Positions 32,000 through 41,189 of a DNA stretch of 44,551 bases are shown one piece after another. The number at the start of each line of letters is the position of its first letter. Positions within the stretch are counted from its first letter, which is position 1. Position numbers and translations under genes: made by a program. The stretch comes from Archangium gephyra (GTDB lineage Bacteria; Myxococcota; Myxococcia; Myxococcales; Myxococcaceae), in NCBI GenBank assembly GCA_003243425.1, contig QFQP01000058.1, forward strand, positions 1 to 44,551. Direction: 5' to 3'. Under the pieces are notes generated by a model, which saw nothing but the letters and a program-made list of their open reading frames with translations, was not told the origin of the DNA and did no database searches.

Positions 32000-33723
32000 G
32001 ACGGCACCTCCTTCTTGCGAGGCGCGGCGGTGAGCCAGAAGTCGAGCACCACGAGCAGCAGCACCACCACCAACGGCCACCACGGTCGCGGGCTCGTGGT
32101 GGCGAAGGAAGCGAAGGCCTGCGGCTTCTGCGCGGCGACCTCCCACGCGCCGCGCGTGCGCACGTCGGACTCACGCGGGTCGAGCGGCATCACCACCAGC
32201 GCGTCGAAGGCCTCGCCGTCCTTCTCGAGCTTCCATTCACCCGCGGCCGGCAGGGGCGGCAGCGTCAACACACCCGAGCCCATCACCGGTCGCGTGGAGC
32301 CGTCGGGCGCTCGCAGCTCCCACTTCGAACCTGCGGTCGCGACCAGCGGCGTGTCTTCGCCGAGCATCAGTTGTTTCCGCGGGAAGCCGGGCGACGAGAG
32401 CCGCGCCTGACGAACCACGTTGCTGAGCAACACCGGCCACGCGACGGTGCGTTGAACGTTGCTGCGCGCCAGATCGAGGTTGAGGTGCACGGTGCCGTCG
32501 TCTTCTTCACTCATCAGCACCACGTCGCCCGCGCTCATCAAAACGTGCCCAGCGGGGTTCTCGCCAGCCGTCCACACCACGCCGCCCAGCTGCACGTCGT
32601 CGAGCAGCGGGTGATTCTTCTGCGCGAAGAAAGGGCCGACGAACGACTTGAGTGTGCCCTTCGCTCCGAGTCGCAACCTCGCCGCCGAATCAGGCCCGCC
32701 GATGGTGAGCAACGCGGGTGTCGTGAGCTTCACGCTGGGCGCGATCGAGAAGAAGCGGGTCAACGCGCCTCGTGCGCCTGCGTCGAGGTCGCTCGCGACG
32801 CTCACCGTGAACTCGGCCAGCGGCGCCGGCAGCAGCGTCAGCGCGCCATCGTCTTCGAGCGCGTCGTCAGGCAAGCGCGCGACGATGGGGCCAGTGGTCT
32901 TGAAGCCCACGCGCAACACCGCCGTGCCGCTCGCGGGAATCGTCACGGCCTTCTGCTGCACGGCGTCGTCAGTGGGCGTGAACACCACCGTCACCGTGCG
33001 TTCTTTGTCGTCGAAGTTTCCGACGCGAACGGTGACCTGCGCGAAGCCGCCTTCGTCGCGGCGCTGCGCAGACAGAAACCCGAAATTGCTCGCCGACCTT
33101 CCGACCGAGCGCCCCTCGACGACGGGCAACAGCGAGAGCGACTCCGGCACCGGGCCGTCGGTGATGAAGAAGATGCGGTGCTCGGCGGAGCCCGAGAGTT
33201 CACGAGCCAGCGTGAGCGCGGGCGCGAAGTCGTGGGAAGGCTGCGAGGGGTTCCATGTCTCGAGCGTCGCCAGGGCGCGATCGGTCTCTTGCTGCGGACC
33301 GGCGATGAGCGATGGCTTCACGCCGGTCTCGATGACGGTGAGCACGCCCGCGTTCTCGCTGCGCGCAATCCGCGCCACCTCGGTCTTCGCGCGTTCGGCG
33401 GCCGACGAACCACCGACCTTCGCGTTCATCGACACGCTGCCGTCGAGCACGACCACCACGTGCTGCTTCGGCGCCGACTGACCGCAACGAACATCGGCGA
33501 GGAACAACGTGGCGAAGAGCACGGCCAGCAGCTCGAGAGCCAACGAACGTTCGCGCGAGAAGCGATTGAGTCGCGGGCCTGCTTCGGCGCGCTGGTCGGG
33601 GGTGCGCCACAGGAACAACGCCGACACCGTGCGCGGCGGCTGACGTCGCCGCAGGAAGTAGGCGGCGATCAACGCCGGCACCGCCAACAACGCGAGCAGT
33701 CCGAGCGGCGCGCCGAGCGTCAC
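31996..33723 (-). CDS. BatA-like VWA membrane protein
   Basis: A 575-residue inner-membrane protein with the BatA-type N-terminus: helix ~4-24 (LGLLALLAVPALIAAYFLRRR), an SALFLW segment, second helix ~60-77, then a VWA domain with MIDAS D94-G-S-V-S (VVVLDGSVSMN). Beta-rich domains follow, and a C-terminal helix (WWPLVVVLLLVVLDFWLTA) lies at the end. In the well-known Bat operons of Bacteroides and Leptospira such proteins sit next to MoxR and DUF58 partners, as here. Start GTG 33723 overlaps the DUF58 gene stop (GTGA), and the stop overlaps the next start. Confidence 0.88.
   Translation of the reverse strand: MTLGAPLGLLALLAVPALIAAYFLRRRQPPRTVSALFLWRTPDQRAEAGPRLNRFSRERSLALELLAVLFATLFLADVRCGQSAPKQHVVVVLDGSVSMNAKVGGSSAAERAKTEVARIARSENAGVLTVIETGVKPSLIAGPQQETDRALATLETWNPSQPSHDFAPALTLARELSGSAEHRIFFITDGPVPESLSLLPVVEGRSVGRSASNFGFLSAQRRDEGGFAQVTVRVGNFDDKERTVTVVFTPTDDAVQQKAVTIPASGTAVLRVGFKTTGPIVARLPDDALEDDGALTLLPAPLAEFTVSVASDLDAGARGALTRFFSIAPSVKLTTPALLTIGGPDSAARLRLGAKGTLKSFVGPFFAQKNHPLLDDVQLGGVVWTAGENPAGHVLMSAGDVVLMSEEDDGTVHLNLDLARSNVQRTVAWPVLLSNVVRQARLSSPGFPRKQLMLGEDTPLVATAGSKWELRAPDGSTRPVMGSGVLTLPPLPAAGEWKLEKDGEAFDALVVMPLDPRESDVRTRGAWEVAAQKPQAFASFATTSPRPWWPLVVVLLLVVLDFWLTAAPRKKEVPS
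32006..32013 (-). promoter_or_regulatory. Consensus ribosome binding site of the double-VWA gene
   Basis: On the minus strand this reads AAGGAGGT, a full complement to the 16S rRNA tail, six bases before the GTG at 31999. It decides the start of the 910-residue protein and is unusually strong for this window. Confidence 0.85.
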
Positions 33724-34571
33724 GCGACCTCCACCAGCGACGACAGCTCACGGCGGGCGAGCAGGTCGAGCGACCGCTCGGCGGAAGCCTGCACCCAGGT
33801 GCCGCGGACCCGCCGCGCCGCGCCCTGCCACAGCGCCACGTGCGCGTTGAGCCGCGCCTCGTACTGCTCGAGGACCCCGGGCGTGAGAATGCGCTCGAGC
33901 ACCTCTCCGGTTTCCGAGTCGGTCAGACGCGCGCCGGCGCCGCCCGACGGGTTGAGATCTTCCGCGTCGAGCACCTGCACCAGCATCAACCCCGACGCAC
34001 CACGGGCGAGACGTTCGGCGAACTGCTCGGGCGCCGACTCGAACAGGAAGTCGGACACCACCACGCGGAGACCGCACGGCATCAACGGCGGCGCGCGACG
34101 AAGCGCTTCGTCGAACGGCACCTTCCCGTCGAACTCGAACGTCTCGAGCATCGCGCGCGCGGCGGGGCCGAGCCCTTTGCGCACGGCCGTACCGGTGCCG
34201 ATGACGACCGGCTCGAGGCCGCCGCGGCGAGCGAGCGTCACCACCCACGCAGCGACTTCACGCGCACGCGCCGCTTTTTCTTCCGACACCGCCATCGACG
34301 CCGAGCCATCGAGGAGAATCTCGACGCGCGGACTGACTTCGTCCTGGCGGACGCGCAGATACAGCTCGCCGGTGCGGGCCACCGCGTTCCAGTCGATGTG
34401 ACGGAGGTCGTCGCCCGGCGCGTACTGCCGGAAGTCGTGCAGCTCGAGGCTGCTACCGACCGACGAGGCGCGCACTTCCCCCAGCTTCCCGCGGTGCGGC
34501 ACGCGCGGCAGTCGAAGCGAGCAGCCCTGCGCCGCGCGCTCCACGAGGTTGAAGTCGAGCCGCACCGTCAC
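33720..34571 (-). CDS. DUF58 domain protein
   Basis: A 283-residue protein of the DUF58 family, which commonly pairs with MoxR ATPases. The signature is at ~39-78: GSSLELHDFRQYAPGDDLRH, IDWNAVARTGELYLR. It is followed by a VWA-like fold with D88-G-S-A-S (ILLDGSASMAV) and VVSDFLFES. No membrane helix is present, so it is cytoplasmic or peripheral. Start GTG 34571 overlaps the upstream permease stop (GTGA). It may be the partner on which MoxR acts; this is inferred from the family pattern. Confidence 0.92.
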   Translation of the reverse strand: MTVRLDFNLVERAAQGCSLRLPRVPHRGKLGEVRASSVGSSLELHDFRQYAPGDDLRHIDWNAVARTGELYLRVRQDEVSPRVEILLDGSASMAVSEEKAARAREVAAWVVTLARRGGLEPVVIGTGTAVRKGLGPAARAMLETFEFDGKVPFDEALRRAPPLMPCGLRVVVSDFLFESAPEQFAERLARGASGLMLVQVLDAEDLNPSGGAGARLTDSETGEVLERILTPGVLEQYEARLNAHVALWQGAARRVRGTWVQASAERSLDLLARRELSSLVEVA

Positions 34572-35980
34572 GTGCGCACCTCGTCGCGGCTGCGCAGCGT
34601 GAGCGCGGCGAGGAACAAGGCGAGCACCGTGGTCGAGCCGCAGACCACGAGCGCGGTGTTCATCTCGCTGCTCGAGCGCTCGAGAAAGTTCACCATGCCG
34701 ATGAGCGGATTGAGCGAGTTGGCGACGCGGCCTTCGACGCGACCGTCGACGACGAGCGAGAACACCACCGACAAGACCACGCCAAGCGTCAGCATCAGGA
34801 AGTACGCCACGCGCGTGGCACGCGGGTCACCGAGCCGGCGCAACGGAGACAAGCGGCCGACGATGACACCGAGCGACATGTAGAGCAGTGGGTAGAAGGC
34901 CGCCGCGAGCAGACCGCGCAGTTCCCTTTCGGAACCACCGCCCTGCCACCACAGCCCGCCCCACACCGCGGTGCTGGCGGCGACCAGCACCACCATCAGC
35001 CAGAAGCTGCGTTCGGCGCCGGCTTTGAGCAGGCCTCCGGTCGCCGCCTGGCGTGGCCAGCCATCGCGCTCCGACGACGCGAAGATGCTGCACAGCGCGA
35101 GGAACATGCAGATGAGGATCTGCCCGGGCAGCGCGTCTCGCGGCCGACCGCCAGAGGTGACGAACACGGTGACACCGAACGCGAGCGCGCCCATCACCAC
35201 GAAGAACAACGCACGACGTGGACCCGCGGCGGCGTTTTCAGACGGCAGCGCGAGACCGGCGGCAGCGCACTGCAGCAGCAGCCAGGTGAGCGCCGACGAG
35301 AACACGAACAACCCGATGACCGCGTTGCGGAACGGCACGCTGCTGGCGATGCGCTGCCCTTCTTCGGACAACAACCACGCGAAGCCGATGCCCATCGCGG
35401 CGCCGAGCCCCAGCGCGCCGAGCACCACGAAGTGCGCGAGCGTGCGACCCAGCTTGCTCTCGGCCTGCGTGGCGATGGCGATGGCCAGCGCGGTCAACAA
35501 CGCGCTCCACGCGGCGGCGAGCAGCAACGCCGACACCAGCTGCACGATGTCGACGCCGTTGAGGAAGTAGCTGAACAGCACGTACGGCGCGCAGGCTGAC
35601 GAGAAGAGCAGCGATTGCGACATCGCGCTCACCCACTTGCCGCGCGTGATGCTGTGGGCTCCGAGCCCGGTGAGCGTGAGCAGCACCCACGTTTCGTCTT
35701 CCAGCTCGCGCACCATCGAGCGGAACGCGGTGAAGGGAATCACGAAGAACGTCACGCAGCCGAGCGCGGTGATGAACGACGCGAAGAAGCCGCGACCGGC
35801 GGTGGCGCCCGCGAAGCCCGACACGTCACCGATGGCCACCAGCGCGATCGCGAAGCACGCCGAGAGCAGGATGCCGAAGAAGATGGCGAACACCCGCGCG
35901 CGGAGGCCCTGACGAACCTCCTTCACGACGATGGGGCCCACCGATTCGGTGAAGCGCTCGAGCGTTCCGGCGGAGCTCAC
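34568..35980 (-). CDS. ABC-2 type permease (second of a paralogue pair)
   Basis: A 470-residue polytopic membrane protein with about twelve hydrophobic segments. The N-terminus (VGPIVVKEVRQGLRARVFAIFFGILL) and LEDETWVLLTLTGLG match the upstream permease closely (NPIIVKEVRQGLRTRAFWLFF, EEETWVLLTLTGIG), so the two arose by duplication and likely form a heterodimeric transmembrane unit for the ABC ATPase at 37410. Cytoplasmic linkers are short. I chose GTG 35980, which overlaps the upstream stop (GTGA); the 24-codon open extension upstream lies inside the neighbour. Substrate unknown. Confidence 0.85.
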   Translation of the reverse strand: MSSAGTLERFTESVGPIVVKEVRQGLRARVFAIFFGILLSACFAIALVAIGDVSGFAGATAGRGFFASFITALGCVTFFVIPFTAFRSMVRELEDETWVLLTLTGLGAHSITRGKWVSAMSQSLLFSSACAPYVLFSYFLNGVDIVQLVSALLLAAAWSALLTALAIAIATQAESKLGRTLAHFVVLGALGLGAAMGIGFAWLLSEEGQRIASSVPFRNAVIGLFVFSSALTWLLLQCAAAGLALPSENAAAGPRRALFFVVMGALAFGVTVFVTSGGRPRDALPGQILICMFLALCSIFASSERDGWPRQAATGGLLKAGAERSFWLMVVLVAASTAVWGGLWWQGGGSERELRGLLAAAFYPLLYMSLGVIVGRLSPLRRLGDPRATRVAYFLMLTLGVVLSVVFSLVVDGRVEGRVANSLNPLIGMVNFLERSSSEMNTALVVCGSTTVLALFLAALTLRSRDEVRT

Positions 35981-37413
35981 GCCAACCACTCCAGGTCGCG
36001 CTTGCGCAGTGAAGTGAGGGCCGAGAAGCCCGCGAGCAACGCCGCGCCCCACACGATGCCGAGGAAGGGCACCGCGTCGCGCGCCTGGCGCTCGAGGTTC
36101 ACGAGGCCCACGACCGGGTTGAGCGCGTTCAAGAAGAGGTCGTCGGCTTCACTGACGATCTCACCGATGAGCGGCGGCACTCCCGACATGAGGACGATGA
36201 GCCCCAGAAACACGAGGCGGATCATCGCGGGCGTCTGCCACGGCGGGTGCGGAATCGCGCGCGCGATGACCACGGGCAACGACAGCATCAGCAGCGCGTA
36301 GCCGGGCGCGCCGAGCAGCACCATCAACGCGCCGAAGTGAATGGTGTTCTGGATGAACGCCAACACCGCGAACCCCGCGCACAGCGCGAACAGCGACCCC
36401 AGCACCAGCACGAAGCCGCGAAAGCCACCGGGCTTGAGCAGCGACCAGCGCCCGCCCTTCGCCCAGTGAATCTTCGCCATGCCGTCGCGGTCGCTGGCGA
36501 CGAACAGCCCCACCAACGTCGAATAGACCGAGATGCTCACTGCGCCCGCGGTCAACACGTCGGCGTCTCCGCTGATGGTCCACCCCCAGAAGAAGAAGCC
36601 GGCGGCGCCGAGCAGCTGCAGCGCGTAGGTGAGCCGCGGGCCACGCGCGTAGTCTTCCGTCGGCAGCGAGAGCCGGGCGGCCGCCGCTTCGAACAGCAGC
36701 AGCCCCGTCGTCACCACGCCGAACAGCAGCGACAGCGCGCCGAGCCAGAACTCCGACGACGAAGAGATCTTCTGTGCGAACTCACTGAGACCCGCGGCGC
36801 CGCCGATGCCGAAGCCCAGGCCCCACAGCAGCGTGCCCAGCAACACGAAGTGCAGCAGCGCGCGCACCAGCTTCGATTCGGCGAGCGTGGCCATCGACAC
36901 CGACACGGCCACGAGGAACACCTGGTAGCCGACGGCGAGCACCACACCGACCACGATGGTCGGCAGGTCGATGCCGTTGAGGAAATACGAGAAGAGGAGG
37001 AACGGCGCGGCGGCGCTGGCGTACAGAACCCCCTGCAGCACCGAGCTGCCGAGCTTGCCCGCGAGAATCCGCCGGGGGCCGATGCCGGTGAGCGTCAGCA
37101 GCACCCACGTCTCTTCTTCCGCCTCGCGCGCCATCGAGCGGTACGACGCGTAGGGAATGACGAAGAACTGAACGAAGCCCAGCGCCACGAAGAACGAGAT
37201 GAACGCGGCGCGCCCCGAGTTGCTCGAGAACGAGTCCGCGGTGGCGAAGAAGATGAGCGAGATGAAGAGGTTCGCCACCAGCATCAGCGTGAAGAAGAGC
37301 CAGAACGCGCGCGTCCGCAGGCCCTGACGGACCTCCTTCACGATGATGGGGTTGACGGTGTCGGCGAGCCTCTCGCCGAAGCGATCGAAGGCGTCGGGGG
37401 CGGCTGTGCTCAC
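35977..37413 (-). CDS. ABC-2 type permease (first of a paralogue pair)
   Basis: A 478-residue inner-membrane protein with about twelve predicted helices, typical of ABC-2 export permeases of Gld/NosY-like modules. Conserved pieces are the amphipathic coupling start NPIIVKEVRQGLRTRAF, FVQFFVIPYASYRSMARE, EEETWVLLTLTGIGPRRIL and FLLFSYFLNGIDLPT. The middle and C-terminal halves differ more from the second permease. GTG 37413 overlaps the ATPase stop (GTGA). It should pair with the ATPase just upstream in the operon. Confidence 0.87.
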   Translation of the reverse strand: MSTAAPDAFDRFGERLADTVNPIIVKEVRQGLRTRAFWLFFTLMLVANLFISLIFFATADSFSSNSGRAAFISFFVALGFVQFFVIPYASYRSMAREAEEETWVLLTLTGIGPRRILAGKLGSSVLQGVLYASAAAPFLLFSYFLNGIDLPTIVVGVVLAVGYQVFLVAVSVSMATLAESKLVRALLHFVLLGTLLWGLGFGIGGAAGLSEFAQKISSSSEFWLGALSLLFGVVTTGLLLFEAAAARLSLPTEDYARGPRLTYALQLLGAAGFFFWGWTISGDADVLTAGAVSISVYSTLVGLFVASDRDGMAKIHWAKGGRWSLLKPGGFRGFVLVLGSLFALCAGFAVLAFIQNTIHFGALMVLLGAPGYALLMLSLPVVIARAIPHPPWQTPAMIRLVFLGLIVLMSGVPPLIGEIVSEADDLFLNALNPVVGLVNLERQARDAVPFLGIVWGAALLAGFSALTSLRKRDLEWLA

Positions 37414-38408
37414 TGCACCCTCCCCTTGGTGACCGACATGAACGCGTCTTCGAGGTCGTGCTCACGCGTGCGGAAGCTGGCGACGGGCAGGTCTGCGCCC
37501 ACCAGCGCCTTGAGCACGCGCACCGACGCCTCTTCGACCCAATTCGCTTGCGGTGTCTGGCCAGGCTTGAGCTCGAGGCGGAAGCGCACGACCTGATTGA
37601 GCACGCTCACGTTGGTGACCAGCGGTTGCTCGAGCAGCAGCCGCTCGGTGCGCTGACCGATGTCTTCGAGTGACGCGCCGGCGGGCACGAACAACGAGAG
37701 CTCGACCTCGCTGAAGGCCGCGGCGTTCGAGGTGCGCGACAGCACTTCCTGCACGGTGCCCGTCGCCAGCAACTTGCCCTGCTCGATGATCGCGCAGGTG
37801 TCACAGATCTCCGAGAGCTCGGTGAGGATGTGGCTCGAGATGAGCACCGCCTTTCCCTGCGCGGCCAGCGCGCGCAGGAGCTCCCGGAGCTCGATGCGTG
37901 CGCGCGGGTCGAGCCCGTCGGCCGGCTCGTCGAGGATCAACAACCGCGGGTCGTGCAGCAACGTGCGCCCGAGCGCCACGCGCTGCTTCATGCCCTTCGA
38001 CAACTCGCTGGTGAGCTTGTCCTTGAGCGTGATGAGCCCCGTGAAGTCCATCACCGAGTCGACGCGGTCCTTCCGCTCCGCGCCCTTCAGCCGGTACGCG
38101 CGCGCGAAGAAGTCGAGGAACTCGAACACCGTCATGTCGTCGTAGGTGCCGTAGCGATCGGGCATGTACCCGAGCAGCGGGCGCGCTTGATCCGGCCGTG
38201 CCACGAGCGATTGACCGTCGAGCAGCACCTCGCCGGAGGTCGGAACGTCGAGCGTGGCGATGATGCGCATGGTCGTCGACTTGCCGGCGCCGTTCGGGCC
38301 GATGAACCCGAGAATGGTGCCTTCGGCGAGCGAGAAGCTCACGTCGTCGACCGCGCGCAGCGGGCCGTAATACCGGGTCAGCCCCTTCACCTCGAGCAAC
38401 GCGCTCAT
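37410..38408 (-). CDS. ABC transporter ATP-binding protein
   Basis: A 332-residue ATPase of the ABC-2 exporter/Gld class. Walker A is GPNGAGKS (37-44), the signature is LSKGM (136-140) followed by KQRVALGRTL, Walker B is LLILDEP (156-162), and the H-loop is H193. The Q-loop region reads YMPDRYGTYDDMTVFEFL, a variant in which the usual glutamine is not apparent. About 100 residues follow the ATPase core as an accessory domain, as in GldA- and CcmA-like proteins. The ATG overlaps the upstream stop (ATGA). It energises the two permeases that follow. Confidence 0.93.
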   Translation of the reverse strand: MSALLEVKGLTRYYGPLRAVDDVSFSLAEGTILGFIGPNGAGKSTTMRIIATLDVPTSGEVLLDGQSLVARPDQARPLLGYMPDRYGTYDDMTVFEFLDFFARAYRLKGAERKDRVDSVMDFTGLITLKDKLTSELSKGMKQRVALGRTLLHDPRLLILDEPADGLDPRARIELRELLRALAAQGKAVLISSHILTELSEICDTCAIIEQGKLLATGTVQEVLSRTSNAAAFSEVELSLFVPAGASLEDIGQRTERLLLEQPLVTNVSVLNQVVRFRLELKPGQTPQANWVEEASVRVLKALVGADLPVASFRTREHDLEDAFMSVTKGRVQ

Positions 38409-40177
38409 TCTTCGAACCCTCCGCGAACCCAGTGTTCGCCGCTGTCCTGCTCGAGCGCGATGTCGCCGTCGGGCAACAGGCCCTGGCCGCCTTCGAGCTT
38501 CGCGAGGAACTCGAGGTGTTGAAGCGGCTTCGTCACCACCACCTGACTCACGCGGGTGTCGAAGCGATTGCTGGCCGGGTTGCCGCTCCAGTTGAGGGGA
38601 TTTCCGGCAGCGAGCTCGACTTCGCCGCCGTCACGCACGGGGCCTCCGGTGAAGAAGTTCCCGTCGACGTTCACCATGATGGTGTCGACCTTCACGCCGA
38701 GCGCGTTCTGCAGCACGTAGCCGTTGCCTTTTCGTTTGACGACCACGCGCGCGCGCGACGGCTCGACCGAAACGAAGCCCCATTCGCGGTAGGTGCGCGA
38801 CGGCACGAAGTCGCCGCCCAGCGTGAGCCCGTCCTTCCACTTCAAGTCGGCGACGTAGCGCTCTCGTCGGTCTTCCCACGGCGCGACCAGCATCGTTCCC
38901 GGCGGCAACGTGGCCTTCGAAGGCGCGAGGTTCGCGTAATAGGCGGTGAGCCCCTCGGTGATGACGCGATGCTGCTTCGAGTCGAGCAGCGTGTAGCTGT
39001 ACGACGACGCGTGCACGGTGAAGCCGTCGGCCACCAGCGAGTAGGTGATGATGGCCGCGCAGGTCACGAACGCAGTCGCGGGGATGGTCACCAGCAAGGC
39101 GGCGGGGCCACGGCGACGCGCGACCCAGATGCTCCCGGGGCCGATGGCCAGCGTGAAGAGCGTGATGATGAAGAGGAAGCGGCCGAGCGGCGCCGTGGCC
39201 TGCGGCAACAACGTGGCCTTCACCGAGCCCTGGTTGTAGCGGCGCTCGTAGTCGGGCACCGGGCCCTGCGGGTTCACCAGCAGCTGCGGCCGGAACACCG
39301 CGAGCTTGTCGTCGGGCGCGCCGTTGCTCACGAAGATGCGGCCGAAGCCGTACGAGGTGGTGCCTGCGCTCGGCGTCTTCGCCATCGGAAACAGCGCCGC
39401 GTTTCGAACCTCACCGCCGATGAGCAGGTGACCACCGGTGGCGACGAACGCCTCGACCGCCTGGCGCGCCGAGCCATCGAGCTCGTCGAAGATCGCCGCG
39501 TCGGGAACCACCACCACGTCGTAGCCGAGGTACGAAGCCAGCTCGCCCGGCGCCTCCTTCGGAGGGATGGCGTGCACGAACACGTTCGCACCCGAGTAGC
39601 GCGGCGCCTTGCCGACGAACTTCTCGAACTGCTCCGGGCGTGAAATCGACAGCACCACGCGCTGCGGGTCGTAGGTGCTCTGGAAGTACATCTGCGCGTT
39701 GGAGTTGTTCGCGATGCCCGGACCGTCGGCGCTGACCGAGCCGTAACGAAGTTCGTGCGGCACCGGCACCGTCACCGTGGTGCGCTCGCCGGCCTTCACT
39801 TCGACGCCGCGTGAGACGCTGTGCATCGAGCCGCCGATGGTGGCGCGAATGGTGAAGGTGATGACGCCCGTGGGGCCGGTGGTGTTGTCGACGAAGAAGC
39901 GCACCGGCATCGACCCCGAGCGCGCGGCAGGCGCGTTGTTCTCGACCGACACCCTGGTGCGGCCGTCGGCCACGTCGAGGCGGGTGACCTGCGCGACCTG
40001 ATAGTCGAGCAACGACGTCGCGTAGGTGTCGGCGATCGGCTCCTCGTCGTCAGGCACGATGTCGGCTGTCGCTGGAGCCACGGGCGTCGCGACCACCGCT
40101 TCCACCGCGGCTTCTGCTTCTGCGGGGTCGGCCTGCGTGACGCTGAGCAGCGCCGCGATGAGAAAGGACTCAACCAC
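38405..40177 (-). CDS. Membrane protein with GATase-like fold, Gld-like ABC auxiliary
   Basis: A 590-residue protein. A short signal-like N-terminus (VVESFLIAALLSVTQA) is followed by an acidic linker, a beta-sandwich region (~60-145), and a domain with YDVVVVPDAAIFDELDGSAR and VEAFVATGGHLLIGGEV (~195-285). That domain resembles the GATase1/DUF4350-like fold of auxiliary proteins linked to Gld-type ABC modules. Two membrane helices follow (~333-353 and ~358-382), then a ~200-residue soluble beta-rich C-terminal domain. The GTG at 40177 overlaps the MoxR stop by eight bases. The position between MoxR and the ABC ATPase suggests it ties the two modules together. Confidence 0.8.
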   Translation of the reverse strand: MVESFLIAALLSVTQADPAEAEAAVEAVVATPVAPATADIVPDDEEPIADTYATSLLDYQVAQVTRLDVADGRTRVSVENNAPAARSGSMPVRFFVDNTTGPTGVITFTIRATIGGSMHSVSRGVEVKAGERTTVTVPVPHELRYGSVSADGPGIANNSNAQMYFQSTYDPQRVVLSISRPEQFEKFVGKAPRYSGANVFVHAIPPKEAPGELASYLGYDVVVVPDAAIFDELDGSARQAVEAFVATGGHLLIGGEVRNAALFPMAKTPSAGTTSYGFGRIFVSNGAPDDKLAVFRPQLLVNPQGPVPDYERRYNQGSVKATLLPQATAPLGRFLFIITLFTLAIGPGSIWVARRRGPAALLVTIPATAFVTCAAIITYSLVADGFTVHASSYSYTLLDSKQHRVITEGLTAYYANLAPSKATLPPGTMLVAPWEDRRERYVADLKWKDGLTLGGDFVPSRTYREWGFVSVEPSRARVVVKRKGNGYVLQNALGVKVDTIMVNVDGNFFTGGPVRDGGEVELAAGNPLNWSGNPASNRFDTRVSQVVVTKPLQHLEFLAKLEGGQGLLPDGDIALEQDSGEHWVRGGFEE

Positions 40178-41189
40178 GCGACACCTCGGGCACCGCGGCC
40201 AGCAGTTGCTGCGCGACGACCTCGGAGCTCACGCGCTCGAGACCTGCTTCGTACGAGAGCACCAGTCGGTGATTGAGCACCGCCGACGCCATGTCGCGCA
40301 CCTCGTCGAAGCCGACGTTGGGCTTACCCCTGGCGAGCGCCCAGGCCCGCGCCGACGCAGCCAGCGCGAGCGCCGCACGTGGTGACGCGCCATAACGCAC
40401 GAAGCGCTTCACGGAATCAGGCGCGCTGGCGCTCGACGGGTGCGTGGCTTCGACCAGCCGGCCGATGAACTCTGCGACCGGCACCGGGAGATGAACGCGG
40501 TCGACGAGCGCGAAGAGCGTGGCCAGACCTCCGCCGTCGGTGACCGGTTCGAGCTGCGGCGGCTGACCACGATTTCGCGTGGTGAGAATGGACGCCATCG
40601 TCTTCGCGCCGACCGGCGGCACCAGCACGCGGAACATGAAGCGGTCCAACTGCGCTTCGGGCAGCGGGTAGGTGCCCTCGAGCTCGATGGGGTTCTGCGT
40701 GGCGAGCACGAAGAACGGCTGCGGCAGCGGGTGCGTGGTGCCGAGCACGGTGACGCTGCGCTCCTGCATGGCCTCGAGCAACGCCGACTGCGTCTTGGGT
40801 GAGCTGCGGTTGATCTCGTCGGCCAGCACCACCGACGCGAACAGCGGGCCCTGACGGAACGAGAACTGCTTCGTGTCGCCGTCGATGACGTAGGTGCCGG
40901 TGATGTCGCCGGGCAACAGGTCGGGCGTGAACTGAATGCGCTTGAAGGGCAGGCCCAGCAGGCGCGCCAGGCCCTTGCAGAGTTCCGTTTTTCCGAGGCC
41001 CGGCAGACCCTCGAGCAGCACGTGACCGCGCGCCAGAATGGCGGTGGAGACGCGGTCGATGACCGCAGGTTGGTCCAGCAACACCTGCGCGAGGCCCGAC
41101 TTCAACTTGCCGATGGCCTCACCGGCCGCCTGCACTTCGAGTGGCGTGAGCAACTGATCCGTCACTGGTTTCCCCTCTTCTTCATTCAC
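40170..41189 (-). CDS. MoxR-family AAA+ ATPase
   Basis: A 339-residue AAA+ ATPase of the MoxR family. Walker A is GLPGLGKTE (61-69), Walker B is VVLADEIN (120-127), with the family-typical FTPDLLPGDITG before it, SPKTQSALLEAMQERSV, sensor 1 ATQNPIELEGTYPLPEAQLD (N166), and an arginine in LDRFMFRV. The C-terminal lid contains YGASPRAALALAASARAWAL, characteristic of MoxR. These ATPases remodel or activate VWA/DUF58 protein partners, several of which are encoded downstream. GTG 41189 overlaps the upstream stop (GTGA). Cytoplasmic. Confidence 0.94.
   Translation of the reverse strand: MNEEEGKPVTDQLLTPLEVQAAGEAIGKLKSGLAQVLLDQPAVIDRVSTAILARGHVLLEGLPGLGKTELCKGLARLLGLPFKRIQFTPDLLPGDITGTYVIDGDTKQFSFRQGPLFASVVLADEINRSSPKTQSALLEAMQERSVTVLGTTHPLPQPFFVLATQNPIELEGTYPLPEAQLDRFMFRVLVPPVGAKTMASILTTRNRGQPPQLEPVTDGGGLATLFALVDRVHLPVPVAEFIGRLVEATHPSSASAPDSVKRFVRYGASPRAALALAASARAWALARGKPNVGFDEVRDMASAVLNHRLVLSYEAGLERVSSEVVAQQLLAAVPEVSRG

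Noticed and set aside
32371..34401. Plus-strand open frame of 676 codons
   Set aside because: Runs antisense to the BatA-like and DUF58 genes, whose motifs are complete.
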